From Kitasatospora sp. DSM 101779 (GTDB taxonomy: Bacteria > Actinomycetota > Actinomycetes > Streptomycetales > Streptomycetaceae), in contig NZ_JAHTIK010000001.1 of assembly GCF_025655475.1 (NCBI RefSeq), positions 250,559-314,558 of the forward strand: 64,000 nucleotides of DNA, written 5' to 3'. Below are positions 1 to 8,861 of the stretch, piece after piece. The position numbers and the translations under genes are program-made. Below the pieces are notes generated by a model. It saw only the letters and a list, made by a program, of their open reading frames with translations, ran no database searches and was not told where the DNA came from. Every line of letters begins with the position of its first letter. Position 1 is the first letter of the stretch.

Positions 1-90
1 GGGCGGGGCGGCGCTGCCACCACATGCGGTAGCCCCACAGGGTGATGAGGACCAGGCCGATCGATCACGGCGAGAACGATCTGATGGACG
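1..90 (-). pseudogene. PepSY-type membrane protein fragment, frameshifted
   Basis: Reading leftwards, bases 60-1 encode IGLVLITLWGYRMWWQRRP, which looks like the last transmembrane helix of PepSY-associated membrane proteins (the WGYRMWW end is characteristic). The helix start, HQIVLAVI, is in a different frame at about 60-90, so there appears to be a one-base shift near position 60. Upstream of that no PepSY sequence is visible, so the gene is also cut at its 5' side. It runs off the left edge of the window. This is a fragment recognised by motif only. Confidence 0.45.
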
Positions 91-346
91 GGCCGGAGAT
101 GACGTCCACAAGCTGGCGCAGCACGGTGGGCGGCCGTGCTCGAAGACCGGTCGTGGCGTGGTCGCCGGAGTTGCCCGGGTTCGCTGCCGGGCTCCCGGTC
201 CGGTGGTCACCGCACCCGGGGCATCTCCGGAGCGGCCTTCTGCTGCCCGTGCAGCCCGGCGGCCCGGTGGGCCGCGCCCTGTGGCAACACCGACGAACCT
301 GCCGGACGATGTCGCGGCCCGGCCGGGCACCCTCCTGCGCCCCCGC

Positions 347-469
347 TCGGTCTCGGACGGCGTCGCCTTCATGGACGGCGGCGTCGTGGTCGAGTCCGGT
401 CCGCCCGAGGCGGTGTTCGGCGCGCCTCGGAGCCCCCGGCTGCGGCAGTTCCTGTCGGACGTGCTCTGA
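347..469 (+). pseudogene. C-terminal remnant of an amino-acid-type ABC ATPase
   Basis: The last 38 residues before the TGA (SDGVAFMDGGVVVESGPP, then a tail ending RQFLSDVL) match the extreme C-terminus of polar amino-acid ABC importer ATPases. There is no Walker A, signature or Walker B motif upstream in any frame, so this is a 3' scrap of a lost gene. The intact ATPase at 4060-4833 ends similarly but is not identical, so this is not a recent copy of it. It sits among other remnants at the left edge. Confidence 0.6.
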
Positions 470-639
470 CGGCACGGACCGGGCCCCGGAAGGGAGTGCG
501 GTCGGACCGGCCGCGGCCGGGGGGCAGGTCGGCCGGGCCGGCGTCCGAGGCCGCGTCCGGCGGTCCACTTTCCTGGAGGGTGGGGGCGGGGTCCGGCCAC
601 GGCGTCGGGTCAGCACCCCGGCCCGCCCATCGTCTGCGG

Positions 640-882
640 TCAGTCGCGCACGTGCAGTCCGAACCCCGTGCGGCCTGCGGGCTCCAGTCCTTCCTTCAGG
701 TGCAGTGAGGGGATCTCGTAGTCGCCGAAGTTCTGCCGCCGGAACGCGATCGGCTCGGTCGGCTCCAGGGTGAGCAGGCGCTGCTGCCAGGCCTTGGCGA
801 CCTCCGGGTGGTCCTCGTCGGTCGTCCGGTCGGTGCCGTACGGCACGAGCGGCGGCGGCACCTCGATGCCCGGGTAGTAGAG
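640..882 (-). pseudogene. NAD(P)H-dependent oxidoreductase (flavodoxin fold), C-terminal remnant
   Basis: About 80 residues resemble the C-terminal part of NAD(P)H:quinone/flavodoxin-fold oxidoreductases: an ALYYPGIEVPPPLVPYGTD segment, then RRQNFGDYEIPS and a GRTGFGLHV ending. The N-terminal FMN-binding half is absent. Where it should begin (about 880) the opposite strand carries a truncated regulator instead. Oxidoreductase genes are often divergent from such regulators, so one deletion across a shared promoter region could explain the 5' loss of both. Confidence 0.55.
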
Positions 883-1004
883 GGCCGCGCGACCCAGCCC
901 TCCGAGCAGGTCCTCTACGCGCTCGCCCGCGTCCTCGACCTCGACGAGACCGACCGAGCCGACCGGCACCTGTCCGGGCAGGAGCGTGCACGGCGCCCGG
1001 TCGA
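858..1004 (+). pseudogene. XRE/MmyB-like regulator, internal remnant
   Basis: The frame reads LDARVVEGRATQPSEQVLYA followed by LARVLDLDETDRADRHLSG. This is the end of the helix-turn-helix and the linker of MmyB-like XRE regulators (typical YxxRLEQGRxxxPSxQVLxALARALxLxxxERxHL). The first HTH helices and the whole ligand-binding domain are missing. It lies back to back with the oxidoreductase remnant on the other strand. Confidence 0.5.
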
Positions 1005-1176
1005 CGCCCACCGCACGGCATGCACGGCCCGGGACTGTGCGTCTTGACCTTGCGAGACGCTCCGTCCCCGGCTGCGCGGAGGAGACGCGTCGGCGGGTTC
1101 GACCGCACCCCGCAGACCTGGTGCGCCGTCAGCGAACGAAGACACGACAGCCAGGACGGTCGTACAGGCTGGGGGC

Positions 1177-1848
1177 ATGGATGTGATCGAGGTGCTGCCG
1201 AGACTGCGCATGCTCCGCTTCCCCGTGGGGGCGGCGTATCTGTGGCGGGACGACGACGGGCTGACCCTGATCGACACCGGGACGGCGGACTGCGCAGCGG
1301 AGATCGAGGAGGTACTGGACGGCGAGCTGCGGCGGATCGTGCTGACGCACTGGCACGAGGACCATACGGGCTCGGCCGCCGAACTGGCCGCCCGGTACGG
1401 CGCGGAGGTGGTGGCTCATCGGCTGGAGGCGCCGGTGATCCGGAGCGAGGCGGTCGGGGCGCCGCCGGTATTGGAGGAGTTCGAGGTGCCGATCCGGGCG
1501 GCCCTTCCGCCGCTGCCGCCGGCCCCGCCGTGCCGGGTGGACCGGGAGGTGGAGGACGGCGATGTGCTGGAGTTCGGCGGCGGGGCAGTGGTGGTCGCGG
1601 CGCCCGGGCATACGGACGGGTCGATCGCACTCCATCTGCCCGCCCCGAGGGCGCTGTTCACCGGCGATGCGGTCGCCAACGTCGGTCGGACCATGCTGGG
1701 GGTTTTCCACACCGACCGCGTCCGGGCCGTCGAGTCGTTGCACCGGCTTGCCGAACTGGAGGCCGACACCGCGGTCTTCGGGCACGGCGACCCGATCCCG
1801 CACGGTGCGGCGGCCGCCCTGCGTGGAGCAGCCGCCGCAACGGTGTGA
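1177..1848 (+). CDS. MBL-fold metallo-hydrolase
   Basis: A 223-residue protein of the metallo-beta-lactamase superfamily, probably a cytoplasmic zinc hydrolase of the glyoxalase-II-like type. The metal motif HWHEDH is at residues 58-63 (His58, His60, Asp62, His63). Further ligands lie in APGHTDGS, in LFTGDAV (Asp bridging the two metals) and in the C-terminal FGHGDP. The length is usual for single-domain members. ATG at 1177 fits the family N-terminus. Its substrate cannot be read from the sequence. It stands alone between decayed genes and the ABC transporter, so it may or may not belong to the sulfur region downstream. Confidence 0.9.
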   Translation: MDVIEVLPRLRMLRFPVGAAYLWRDDDGLTLIDTGTADCAAEIEEVLDGELRRIVLTHWHEDHTGSAAELAARYGAEVVAHRLEAPVIRSEAVGAPPVLEEFEVPIRAALPPLPPAPPCRVDREVEDGDVLEFGGGAVVVAAPGHTDGSIALHLPAPRALFTGDAVANVGRTMLGVFHTDRVRAVESLHRLAELEADTAVFGHGDPIPHGAAAALRGAAAATV

Positions 1849-2279
1849 CGAAGGACGGACGTCACGCCCGCTCCCTCCGCGGAGGGCGGCCGCGGGCACT
1901 GCGCGAGCGGCGCGCAGGCCCTCGTGGCAGGTGCCGGAGATGACCGTGGGCGCAGCGGCATCCGACCGAATCCGGGCCGCTGTGCCCGGTATGTGGACAC
2001 GTGGCGGACTTGCCTGGACAGCGACCCGGTCGGGGTGGGAGCCTCCCGCCATGATCCCGGCTCCTCCGCAGGCCGTCCACGGCCGCGTCGTACCGCCCGG
2101 GGTGCCCTGTCGCCGTACCGGCGGCTGCTGTCGCGGCCGCTGATGCCGGCCCGGTGGGCACTGCGGCGCCGCCGCCTGCCTGCCCTCCTCCCCGCACGCG
2201 GTGGCGGCCGCCGCGCGTTCGCGGCCGTTCCACCGGTGCCGCCCACCCTCATCCGCTCCCTCCGGACTGGAGTCCCGAC
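1849..2279. other. 431-bp gap upstream of the ABC transporter
   Basis: No convincing gene is seen on either strand. The interval presumably holds the promoter of the ABC transporter operon. A cysteine-leader-type short ORF like those upstream of the monooxygenase operon and cysteine dioxygenase was looked for here and not found. Confidence 0.4.
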
Positions 2280-3167
2280 ATGTCCCCTGCCCTCTTCCGC
2301 CGCACCGGTGCCGCCGCCCTGCTGCTCGCCGCCGCCGCGCTCACCGCGTGCGCTCCGCAGGACTCTCCCTCCGCCGGCGCGCCGCCCGCGAGCGGCAGCG
2401 CGGGCGGTGCCGCCGACTGCGCGAAGGGCGCGCTGACCACCCGTGCGGCCGGCACGCTGACGGTGGGCACCGACAAACCCGCCTACGCGCCGTGGTTCTC
2501 CGACGACACGCCCGGCAACGGCAAGGGCTTCGAGTCGGCGGTCGCCTACGCGGTCGCCGAACGGCTGGGCTACCCCAAGGAGAAGGTCGCCTGGACGGTC
2601 AGCCCGTTCGACAAGGCCTTCGCGCCGGGCGCCAAGGACTTCGACTTCGACATCAACCAGGTGTCGATCAACGACGACCGCAGGAAGGCGGTCGATTTCT
2701 CCCCCGGGTACTACGACGTCCACCAGGCCGTCGTCGCCCTGAAGGGGTCGAAGGCGGCCTCGGCCAAGAGCCTGGCGGACCTGCGCGGGGTCAAGCTCGG
2801 TGCGCAGGTGGGCTCCACCAGCCTGGCCGCGATCACCGGACAGATCAGGCCCTCCGTGCAGCCCGCCGTGTTCGACAGCAACGACCTCGCCAAGACCGCG
2901 CTGAAGAACGGTCAGGTCGACGCACTCGTCCTCGACCTGCCCACCGCGTTCTACGTCACCGGGGCCGAGGTCACCGACGCGCAGGTGATCGGCCAGCTGC
3001 AGAACGCGGGCGGGTCGCCGGAGCAGTTCGGCCTCGTCCTGGACAAGGGCAGCCCCCTCACCGGGTGCGTGAGCCGCGCGGTCGACTCCCTGCGGGCCGA
3101 CGGCACGCTCGCGCGCCTGGAGAAGCAGTGGCTCTCCGACGCCGTCTCCGCACCGGTGCTCGGATGA
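2280..3167 (+). CDS. ABC transporter substrate-binding lipoprotein, polar amino-acid type
   Basis: A 295-residue type 3 solute-binding protein (HisJ/GlnH-like). It starts at the ATG that gives a lipoprotein signal: a short basic start, an Ala/Leu-rich stretch and the lipobox LTAC at about residue 23, so the protein should be tethered outside the membrane. Family motifs include LTVGTDKPAYAP and FDINQVSINDDRRKAVDFS. The stop overlaps the permease start (ATGA), and permease and ATPase follow as one operon. Homologues carry amino acids, cystine or other small zwitterions. Because sulfatase, monooxygenase and cysteine dioxygenase genes lie downstream, a sulfur-containing solute is plausible, but that is inference from context. 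Confidence 0.9.
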   Translation: MSPALFRRTGAAALLLAAAALTACAPQDSPSAGAPPASGSAGGAADCAKGALTTRAAGTLTVGTDKPAYAPWFSDDTPGNGKGFESAVAYAVAERLGYPKEKVAWTVSPFDKAFAPGAKDFDFDINQVSINDDRRKAVDFSPGYYDVHQAVVALKGSKAASAKSLADLRGVKLGAQVGSTSLAAITGQIRPSVQPAVFDSNDLAKTALKNGQVDALVLDLPTAFYVTGAEVTDAQVIGQLQNAGGSPEQFGLVLDKGSPLTGCVSRAVDSLRADGTLARLEKQWLSDAVSAPVLG

Positions 3168-4063
3168 GCGCGACCACGGCCGGGGGCGGCATGCCGGGGG
3201 CCGGTGCGGCGGACGAACCGTACCGGCCCTCGGCCCGGCGGCTCGCCCGCGAGGCGCACCGCCGGCGCCGGGCCCGGCGCGCCGGGCTGGTGGCCGCGGC
3301 CAGCACCGCGATCACGGGCACCGCCCTCTACCTGGCAGTCGTCGAGTCGCCAGGCTGGCCGCGCTTCCGGGAGACCTTCCTGAACGCCGACTATGCCCGG
3401 CAGGCGCTGCCCCGGGTACTGGACGGCCTGTGGACCAACCTGCAGCTCATGACGGTCTGCGGTGCGCTCATCCTGGTGCTCGGCCTGGTCCTGGCGCTGC
3501 TGCGGACCCTGCGGGGACCGGCGTTCCTGCCCGTCCGACTGCTGGCGACGGCGTACGTCGACTTCTTCCTCGGCCTGCCGATGATCATCTGCCTGCTCAT
3601 CATGATCACCGGGGTGCCGGCGCTGCGTCTGACCGGCGTCACCACGGACCCGCTGCTGCTCGGCGGGGCGGCACTGGTCCTCACGTACTCGGCCTACGTC
3701 TCGGAGGTCTTCCGCGCCGGCATCCAGTCCGTCCACCCCGGCCAACGGGCCGCCGCCCGCTCCCTCGGCCTGACGCACGCCCAGGCCATGCGGTACGTCG
3801 TCCTGCCGCAGGCAGTGCGGCGCGTCGTACCGCCCCTGCTCAACAACCTGGTCTCCCTGCAGAAGGACACCGGGCTGGTGTCGATCGGCGGCGTCATCGA
3901 CGCGGTCTACGCCGCGAAGATCATCACGGCGCAGACCTTCAACTACACGCCGTACCTGGTGGCCGCGCTGGTGTTCATCGCGCTGACCGTTCCGCTCACG
4001 CGCTTCACGGACTGGGTGACCGCCCGGACCGAAGGCCGCCGACACCAGGGAGGTGCGGTGTGA
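3164..4063 (+). CDS. ABC transporter permease, polar amino-acid type
   Basis: A 299-residue HisM/GlnP-like inner-membrane permease. After about 38 basic cytoplasmic residues come several hydrophobic helices, and the EAA loop is visible as FRAGIQSVHPGQRAAARSLG, the contact site for the ATPase. ATG 3164 overlaps the stop of the binding-protein gene by 4 bp. Its own stop (TGA 4061-4063) overlaps the GTG of the ATPase, so the three genes are translationally coupled. Only one permease gene is present, so it probably forms a homodimer. Confidence 0.92.
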   Translation: MSATTAGGGMPGAGAADEPYRPSARRLAREAHRRRRARRAGLVAAASTAITGTALYLAVVESPGWPRFRETFLNADYARQALPRVLDGLWTNLQLMTVCGALILVLGLVLALLRTLRGPAFLPVRLLATAYVDFFLGLPMIICLLIMITGVPALRLTGVTTDPLLLGGAALVLTYSAYVSEVFRAGIQSVHPGQRAAARSLGLTHAQAMRYVVLPQAVRRVVPPLLNNLVSLQKDTGLVSIGGVIDAVYAAKIITAQTFNYTPYLVAALVFIALTVPLTRFTDWVTARTEGRRHQGGAV

Positions 4064-4833
4064 CGCCGCTCGACCCGACCCGGCCCGTGCTGGAGCTGCA
4101 GGAGGTCCGCAAGGCCTACGGCCCGCACCTGGTGCTGCACAGCGTCGACCTGGTGGTGCCGGCCCACTCGGTGACCGTGCTGATCGGCGCCTCCGGCTCC
4201 GGCAAGTCCACGCTGCTGCGCTGCGCCAACCTGCTGGAGGAGGTCGACGACGGCGCGATCCTGCTCGACGGCGAGGAGATCACCGACCCGGAGACGGACC
4301 AGGACGCCGTCAGGCGGCGCATCGGGGTGGTCTTCCAGCAGTACAACCTCTTCCCGCACATGACGGTGCTGGAGAACGTCACTCTGGCACCCCGGCGGGT
4401 GCACCGACTCTCCCGTTCCGACGCCGAGGCGCGAGCCGGCGAGCTGCTGCACCGGCTGGGCCTCGGCGACCGGGCCGGCGACTACCCCGACCGGCTCTCC
4501 GGCGGCCAGCAACAGCGGGTCGCCATCGCACGAGCGCTGGCCACGGACCCGCGGCTGCTGCTCCTCGACGAGATCACGGCCGCCCTCGATCCCGAACTGG
4601 TCGGCGAGGTGCTCGCGGTGGTCCGGGACCTCAAGGAGCAGGGCATGACGATGGTCGTCTCGACGCACGAGATGGACTTCGCGCGCGAGGTCGCCGACCA
4701 GGTCTGTTTCCTGGACGCCGGGACGGTCCTCGAACGGGGCACCCCCGAGCAGGTGCTCGGCGACCCGCAGCACGAGCGGACCCGCCGTTTCCTCCACCGG
4801 GTCACCGGTAGGGGCCGCTTCACCGCGCGCTGA
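4060..4833 (+). CDS. ABC transporter ATP-binding protein, polar amino-acid type
   Basis: A 257-residue importer ATPase. Walker A is GASGSGKST, the Q-loop is VVFQQYNLFPH, the signature LSGGQQQR, Walker B LLLLDEITAALD and the H-loop STHEM. Ile replaces the usual Pro/Ser after the Walker B Glu, which should not harm catalysis. GTG 4060 is the start because it overlaps the permease stop (GTGA) and places VLELQEVRKAYG where the family begins. It is the last gene of the three-gene importer operon; a stem-loop follows within 25 bp. Confidence 0.95.
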   Translation: MTPLDPTRPVLELQEVRKAYGPHLVLHSVDLVVPAHSVTVLIGASGSGKSTLLRCANLLEEVDDGAILLDGEEITDPETDQDAVRRRIGVVFQQYNLFPHMTVLENVTLAPRRVHRLSRSDAEARAGELLHRLGLGDRAGDYPDRLSGGQQQRVAIARALATDPRLLLLDEITAALDPELVGEVLAVVRDLKEQGMTMVVSTHEMDFAREVADQVCFLDAGTVLERGTPEQVLGDPQHERTRRFLHRVTGRGRFTAR

Positions 4834-4850
4834 CGCACCCCGCCGAGTCG

Positions 4851-4876
4851 TCGGTGTGCCGGGCCCGGCACGCCGA
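4851..4876 (+). terminator. Stem-loop after ABC transporter operon
   Basis: The 16-base perfect palindrome GTGCCGGGCCCGGCAC (4856-4871) is extended by flanking TCGG/CCGA pairing. It lies 20 bp after the ATPase stop and before a convergent regulator gene. No T-run follows, as is common in actinomycetes. Confidence 0.5.
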
Positions 4877-4939
4877 CGCCTCGGCGGGGTCGGTCCCTCG
4901 GCCGCGCGGTCGCCCGGTCGTTGTCCTCCCTCGGCGCAG

Positions 4940-5419
4940 TCATCCGCCGGCGACGTCCACGCCCGCGCCGTTGACCCGGCCGACGAGCAGGAGGACCGGG
5001 CTGCGGGGGGACCTGCATGCTGCTTCCCGGGCGGCCATGACCTCGTCACCGTGGTCGAAGGCCCGCGCACCGACGGCGCCGACGGGCGCCGGCAGGGTCC
5101 GGTCCAGGGCGGTGAGCCGGTACTCGACCCGTGGCGGCGCCCCGGGGTGTGCGTGCCGGTCGACCAGTCCGTTGAAGTGCAGCCGTCGCAGAGTCTCGGT
5201 GAGGACCTTGGAGCTGATGCCGCCGATCCGCTCCCGCACTTCGACCGGTCGCACGGGGCCGTCGCGCGGCGCCCACAGCACCACGGGGTTCCAGGTGTTG
5301 GAGAACAGGTCGAAGTGCTCCCGGCCCGGTGCCGTGGGCCCGCCCTGAGGACGGCGTGCCCCCGAAGCCGCCAGAACACGTACGGCATCCGGTCGGCACG
5401 GGCGGCAACGCGGCGTCAC
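4940..5419 (-). CDS. HxlR-family winged-helix transcriptional regulator
   Basis: The core, beginning HFDLFSNTWNPVVLWAPRDG and continuing IGGISSKVLTETLRRL and PPRVEYRLTALDRTL, is a clear HxlR DNA-binding domain. These usually act as dimeric repressors or activators of a neighbouring gene. The start is uncertain: GTG 5419 is used here (159 residues), but residues ahead of HFDLF do not look like the family, and upstream in-frame starts exist. Several family positions are unusual (APRDG for ALRDG, LPAPVGAVGARA for LLPPVxALGxWA), so the gene may be drifting. It sits between the importer and the divergent arylsulfatase gene and could control either. Confidence 0.65.
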   Translation of the reverse strand: MTPRCRPCRPDAVRVLAASGARRPQGGPTAPGREHFDLFSNTWNPVVLWAPRDGPVRPVEVRERIGGISSKVLTETLRRLHFNGLVDRHAHPGAPPRVEYRLTALDRTLPAPVGAVGARAFDHGDEVMAAREAACRSPRSPVLLLVGRVNGAGVDVAGG

Positions 5420-5754
5420 ACGGCCGCAACACCCGCTCTCACCAGGCGAGATGTCGATTGACAGCGCCCGGGGACCTTCCCCACGATGGTCCGGCACCCA
5501 CGCGCAGCCGGAGGGAGGGACGACGACCGCCATGAACGGTGTCCGCCGTCCGCTCTGTTGCCGCGCCCGGGCCTGCGTTCTCTGACACCGCAAGGGCCCC
5601 GGAGCCGTCCGTCCCCTCTGCCACGAACTGGGGTCTCCGCCCTCGACGTGCCGTGCTCCGGCGGGTCCGCCACCGCATCGCCGTCACCGGTCCCAGCCGT
5701 CCCGCACTGCGGAGCTCCTCTCCGCCGTCCCCCGACCCACCGCCCGGAGCACAC

Positions 5755-8073
5755 ATGAGCAGCCGCCGCGACCCGTACGCGGACTTCCCCGGCACCATCG
5801 GCCGCACCTTCCGCGAGTCCGCTCCGGCCTGGCCTGCCCGGACCCGGGCCCGGGAGGGCGCGCCCAACATCGTGGTCGTCCTGATCGACGACATGGGGTA
5901 CAGCGACATCGGTCCGTTCGGCTCCGAGATCCCCACCCCGACGCTGGACCGCCTCGCCGCCGACGGCGTACGGCTGACCAACTACCACACCATGCCGCTC
6001 TGCTCCCCCGCCCGCGCCGCACTGCTGACCGGCCTCAACCCGCACCGCGTCGGCTACTCCTTCGTCGCCAACGCCGACCCCGGCTTCCCCGGCTACGGCA
6101 TGGAAGTGGCCGGCGACATCCCGACCCTCGCCGAGCTGCTGCACGACAGCGGCTACGCCACCTACGCCGTCGGCAAGTGGCACCTCACCCGCGACTCGGC
6201 GTCCAACGCCGCGGACGACCGGTCCAACTGGCCCCTGCAGAAGGGGTTCGACCAGTACTACGGCGTGCTGGAGGGTCTGACCAGCCTCTTCCACCCGCAC
6301 CAACTGGTGCGTGACAACAGCCCCCTGGACATCGACGAGTTCCCCGACGGCTACTACTACACGGACGACATCACCGACCAGGCGATCGCCATGGTCAAGT
6401 CGCTGCGTGCCCACGACGCCGACAAGCCGTTCTTCCTCTACCTCGCCCACAACGCGGTACACGGTCCGCTCCAGGCCAAGCCCGAGGACCTCGCCCGGCA
6501 CAGGGGCCGCTACGACGGCGGCTGGGACGACCTGCGCGCGGCCCGCTTCGCCCGCCAGCTCGCGAGCGGCCACTTCCCCGAGGGGGCCCGGCTGCCCGAC
6601 CGCAACTCGGAGGCCGGCCACGACGTCGGGCCCTGGGACGAACTCACCGACGTACAAAAGAAGTTGTACGCCCGCTACATGGAGGTCTACGCGGCGATGG
6701 TCGACAACGTCGACCAGAACCTCGGCCGGCTCGCCGACACCCTCGCCGCGCTCGGCGAACTCGACAACACCATCATCCTGTTCACCTCCGACAACGGCGG
6801 CACCGGCGAAGGCGGCCCGGAGGGCACCCGCAGCTACTTCAGCCGCTTCGTCCACCACCCGAACCTGCCCGCGGACTGGAACCCGGACGTCGAACGGGAG
6901 ATCGACCTCATCGGCGGACCGCAGAGCCTGGTCCACTACCCGCGCGGCTGGGGCATGGCCTCCAACACCCCCTTCCGCTTCTACAAGGGCCAGACCTACG
7001 CGGGCGGCGTGCGCGTGCCGTTCGTCCTCTCCTGGCCCGCCGGCCTGCCGCGCTCGGCGGACGACGGCGGAGTGCGCGGGCAGTACCAGTACGTCACCGA
7101 CGTCCTTCCCACCCTGCTCGAACTGGCCGGTGTCGAGCGGCCCGGGAACCGGGCCGGGAACCCCGTCCAGGAACTGGACGGCGCCAGTTTCGCCGCCGTA
7201 CTGCGCGACCCCCGGGCCGACAGCACCCACCCTGAGCAGTACTGCGAGATGACCGGCAACCGCAGCTACTACCGAGCCGGCTGGAAACTGGTCACCCTGC
7301 ACCGCCCCGGCACTCCCTACGACGACGGCGAATGGGCCCTCTACGACCTGCGCACCGATCCCACCGAGATCGTGGACGTGTCGGACGAACACCCGGAGAT
7401 CGTCAAGGAGTTGTCCGAGGCCTGGGAGAACGCGGCCTGGCGCAACGGGGTCTTCCCGCTCGCCGACGGCAGCGGGGCGCTCGCCCTGCGCGACCCGGGG
7501 GAAGCCCGGCTGCGCCGGCCGCTGACCCTGCTCGCCGGCACACCGGAGCTGGAGCGCTACCGCTCCTCCCGGCTGATCTCGTTCCGCTCCTTCGACATCG
7601 TGGTCGACCTCGCCGACCACGGCGCGGCCGACCAGGGCGTGCTGGTGTCGCACGGCGACCAGGGCGGCGGGTACAGCCTGTACGTCGAGGCCGGGCGGCT
7701 CCGCCTCGCCTACAACGAGTACGGCGAACTCCACGAGGCGGACGGCGGACTGCTCGGACCCGGCCCGCACACCCTCACCGTGGAGGCGTCCGCGGTCGCC
7801 GACCTCAAGTGGGACTTCCGCCTGCTGGTCGACGGCACCGAGACCGGCCGGCTCCCCGCCGTCCACCAGCTCATCGGCATGGCACCCTTCCAGGGCATCA
7901 GCGTCGGAGTCGACCGCAAGTCCCCCGTCTCCTGGCCGGTCTTCGAACGCCACCGCAGCTTCCGCTACACCGGCGCACTGCGCTCCGTGACCTACGTGCC
8001 CGGCGCCCCCGCCCCGTACGACCCGGAGACGGTCGCGCAGGCGCTCCGGGAGGCCGCCGCCGCGTTCGAATGA
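5755..8073 (+). CDS. Arylsulfatase (Cys-type, formylglycine-dependent)
   Basis: A 772-residue sulfatase that should release sulfate from sulfate esters. The CSPARAALLTG signature has Cys83, the residue that a formylglycine-generating enzyme converts; that enzyme is not in this window. Asp45-Asp46 (LIDDMGYSD) and Asp346-Asn347 (FTSDNGG) are the expected calcium ligands, and GKWHL is the conserved basic motif. The C-terminal ~200 residues form an extra beta-rich domain seen in long actinobacterial arylsulfatases. No signal peptide is visible, so it appears cytoplasmic. ATG 5755 was chosen because the start region of the family begins there; the ~335 bp upstream contains no other gene. A strong terminator follows. 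Confidence 0.93.
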   Translation: MSSRRDPYADFPGTIGRTFRESAPAWPARTRAREGAPNIVVVLIDDMGYSDIGPFGSEIPTPTLDRLAADGVRLTNYHTMPLCSPARAALLTGLNPHRVGYSFVANADPGFPGYGMEVAGDIPTLAELLHDSGYATYAVGKWHLTRDSASNAADDRSNWPLQKGFDQYYGVLEGLTSLFHPHQLVRDNSPLDIDEFPDGYYYTDDITDQAIAMVKSLRAHDADKPFFLYLAHNAVHGPLQAKPEDLARHRGRYDGGWDDLRAARFARQLASGHFPEGARLPDRNSEAGHDVGPWDELTDVQKKLYARYMEVYAAMVDNVDQNLGRLADTLAALGELDNTIILFTSDNGGTGEGGPEGTRSYFSRFVHHPNLPADWNPDVEREIDLIGGPQSLVHYPRGWGMASNTPFRFYKGQTYAGGVRVPFVLSWPAGLPRSADDGGVRGQYQYVTDVLPTLLELAGVERPGNRAGNPVQELDGASFAAVLRDPRADSTHPEQYCEMTGNRSYYRAGWKLVTLHRPGTPYDDGEWALYDLRTDPTEIVDVSDEHPEIVKELSEAWENAAWRNGVFPLADGSGALALRDPGEARLRRPLTLLAGTPELERYRSSRLISFRSFDIVVDLADHGAADQGVLVSHGDQGGGYSLYVEAGRLRLAYNEYGELHEADGGLLGPGPHTLTVEASAVADLKWDFRLLVDGTETGRLPAVHQLIGMAPFQGISVGVDRKSPVSWPVFERHRSFRYTGALRSVTYVPGAPAPYDPETVAQALREAAAAFE

Positions 8074-8086
8074 CCGCGGACGCGGG

Positions 8087-8119
8087 CCGGGTGGCGGTCC
8101 CGTCGGGACCGCCACCCGG
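8087..8119. terminator. Bidirectional terminator between convergent sulfatase and monooxygenase genes
   Basis: A perfect 15-bp stem (8087-8101 with 8105-8119) and a 3-base loop lie 14 bp after the sulfatase stop. The monooxygenase pseudogene reads towards it from the other side. Confidence 0.75.
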
Positions 8120-8159
8120 CTGCGGGAGCTACCGGCAGCCGCCCCGCTCGAACGGGATC

Positions 8160-8861
8160 TTCGGCCCCGACCACGGCCAGGGCCGGGTCATGGCCGTGGT
8201 GCTCCCACCGCTGCCGGTAGTGGCGGACGAGTTCCGCTTAGGGCTCGATCGGGTGGGTGACGTTGGCGGAGAAGAGCGGGTCCCCGTGGCGGGCGGCGAG
8301 GTCGACGGATTCCCGGCTGGTCGCGCTGCCGTGCCAGACCCGGATCGGCTGTTGGAACGGCCGGGGCAGGACCTCCGCCTCGATCAGCTCCCGGCGGAAG
8401 CGGGGCGAGTACGTCACCTTCTCCTGCCGCCAGATCCGGCGGAAGAGTTCGTACGACCCGGCGTTGCGCTCCCACTGGTCCTCGGGGGTGACGCGGAAGA
8501 GCTCGCGTTGGGCGGTGCCGTTGCCCTTGCCGATGACGAGTTCGAGGCGGCCGCCGGAGAGGTGGTCGAGGGTGGCGTAGTCCTCGTAGGCGCGCACCGG
8601 GTCGAGCAGGCTCAGCGTGGTCACCGTGGTGACCAGGCGGATCCGCCGGGTGAGGGCGGCGATGTGGCTGAGTACGACGGGCGGTGAGGAGGAGATGAAG
8701 GGCCGTTCGTGGCGCTCGCCGACGCCGAATCCGTCGAATCCCAACTCCTCGGCGAGCAGCGCGTTGTCCAGGACCTCGCGGAAACGGTCGTGGGTCGACT
8801 TCTGCACCCCGGTCACCGGATCGGGGGCGTGCACGATGAGGGTGACGGCCAGGAACTTCAC
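8160..8861 (-). pseudogene. LLM-class flavin monooxygenase with premature TAA stop and frameshift
   Basis: A bacterial-luciferase-like oxidoreductase. GTG 8861 overlaps the stop of the upstream monooxygenase (GTGA), so it was the third gene of the operon. The family reads normally for 207 residues (GFDGFGVGERHERPF, DYATLDHLSGGRLELVIGKG, and a FSANVTHPIEP end), then meets TAA at 8238-8240. In the same frame the next codons spell AELVRHYRQRWEHHGHDP, the expected continuation (usually PIEPYAELVRHY), so a Tyr codon became TAA. A second break follows at about 8185, where a one-base shift is needed, and the C-terminal third is missing. The family is usually about 340 residues, so the product should be inactive. 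Confidence 0.8.

Noticed and set aside
5420..5754. Cysteine leader peptide upstream of the arylsulfatase
   Set aside because: All three plus frames were read; none has the R-H-x-D-L-x-R core with a Cys-containing end.
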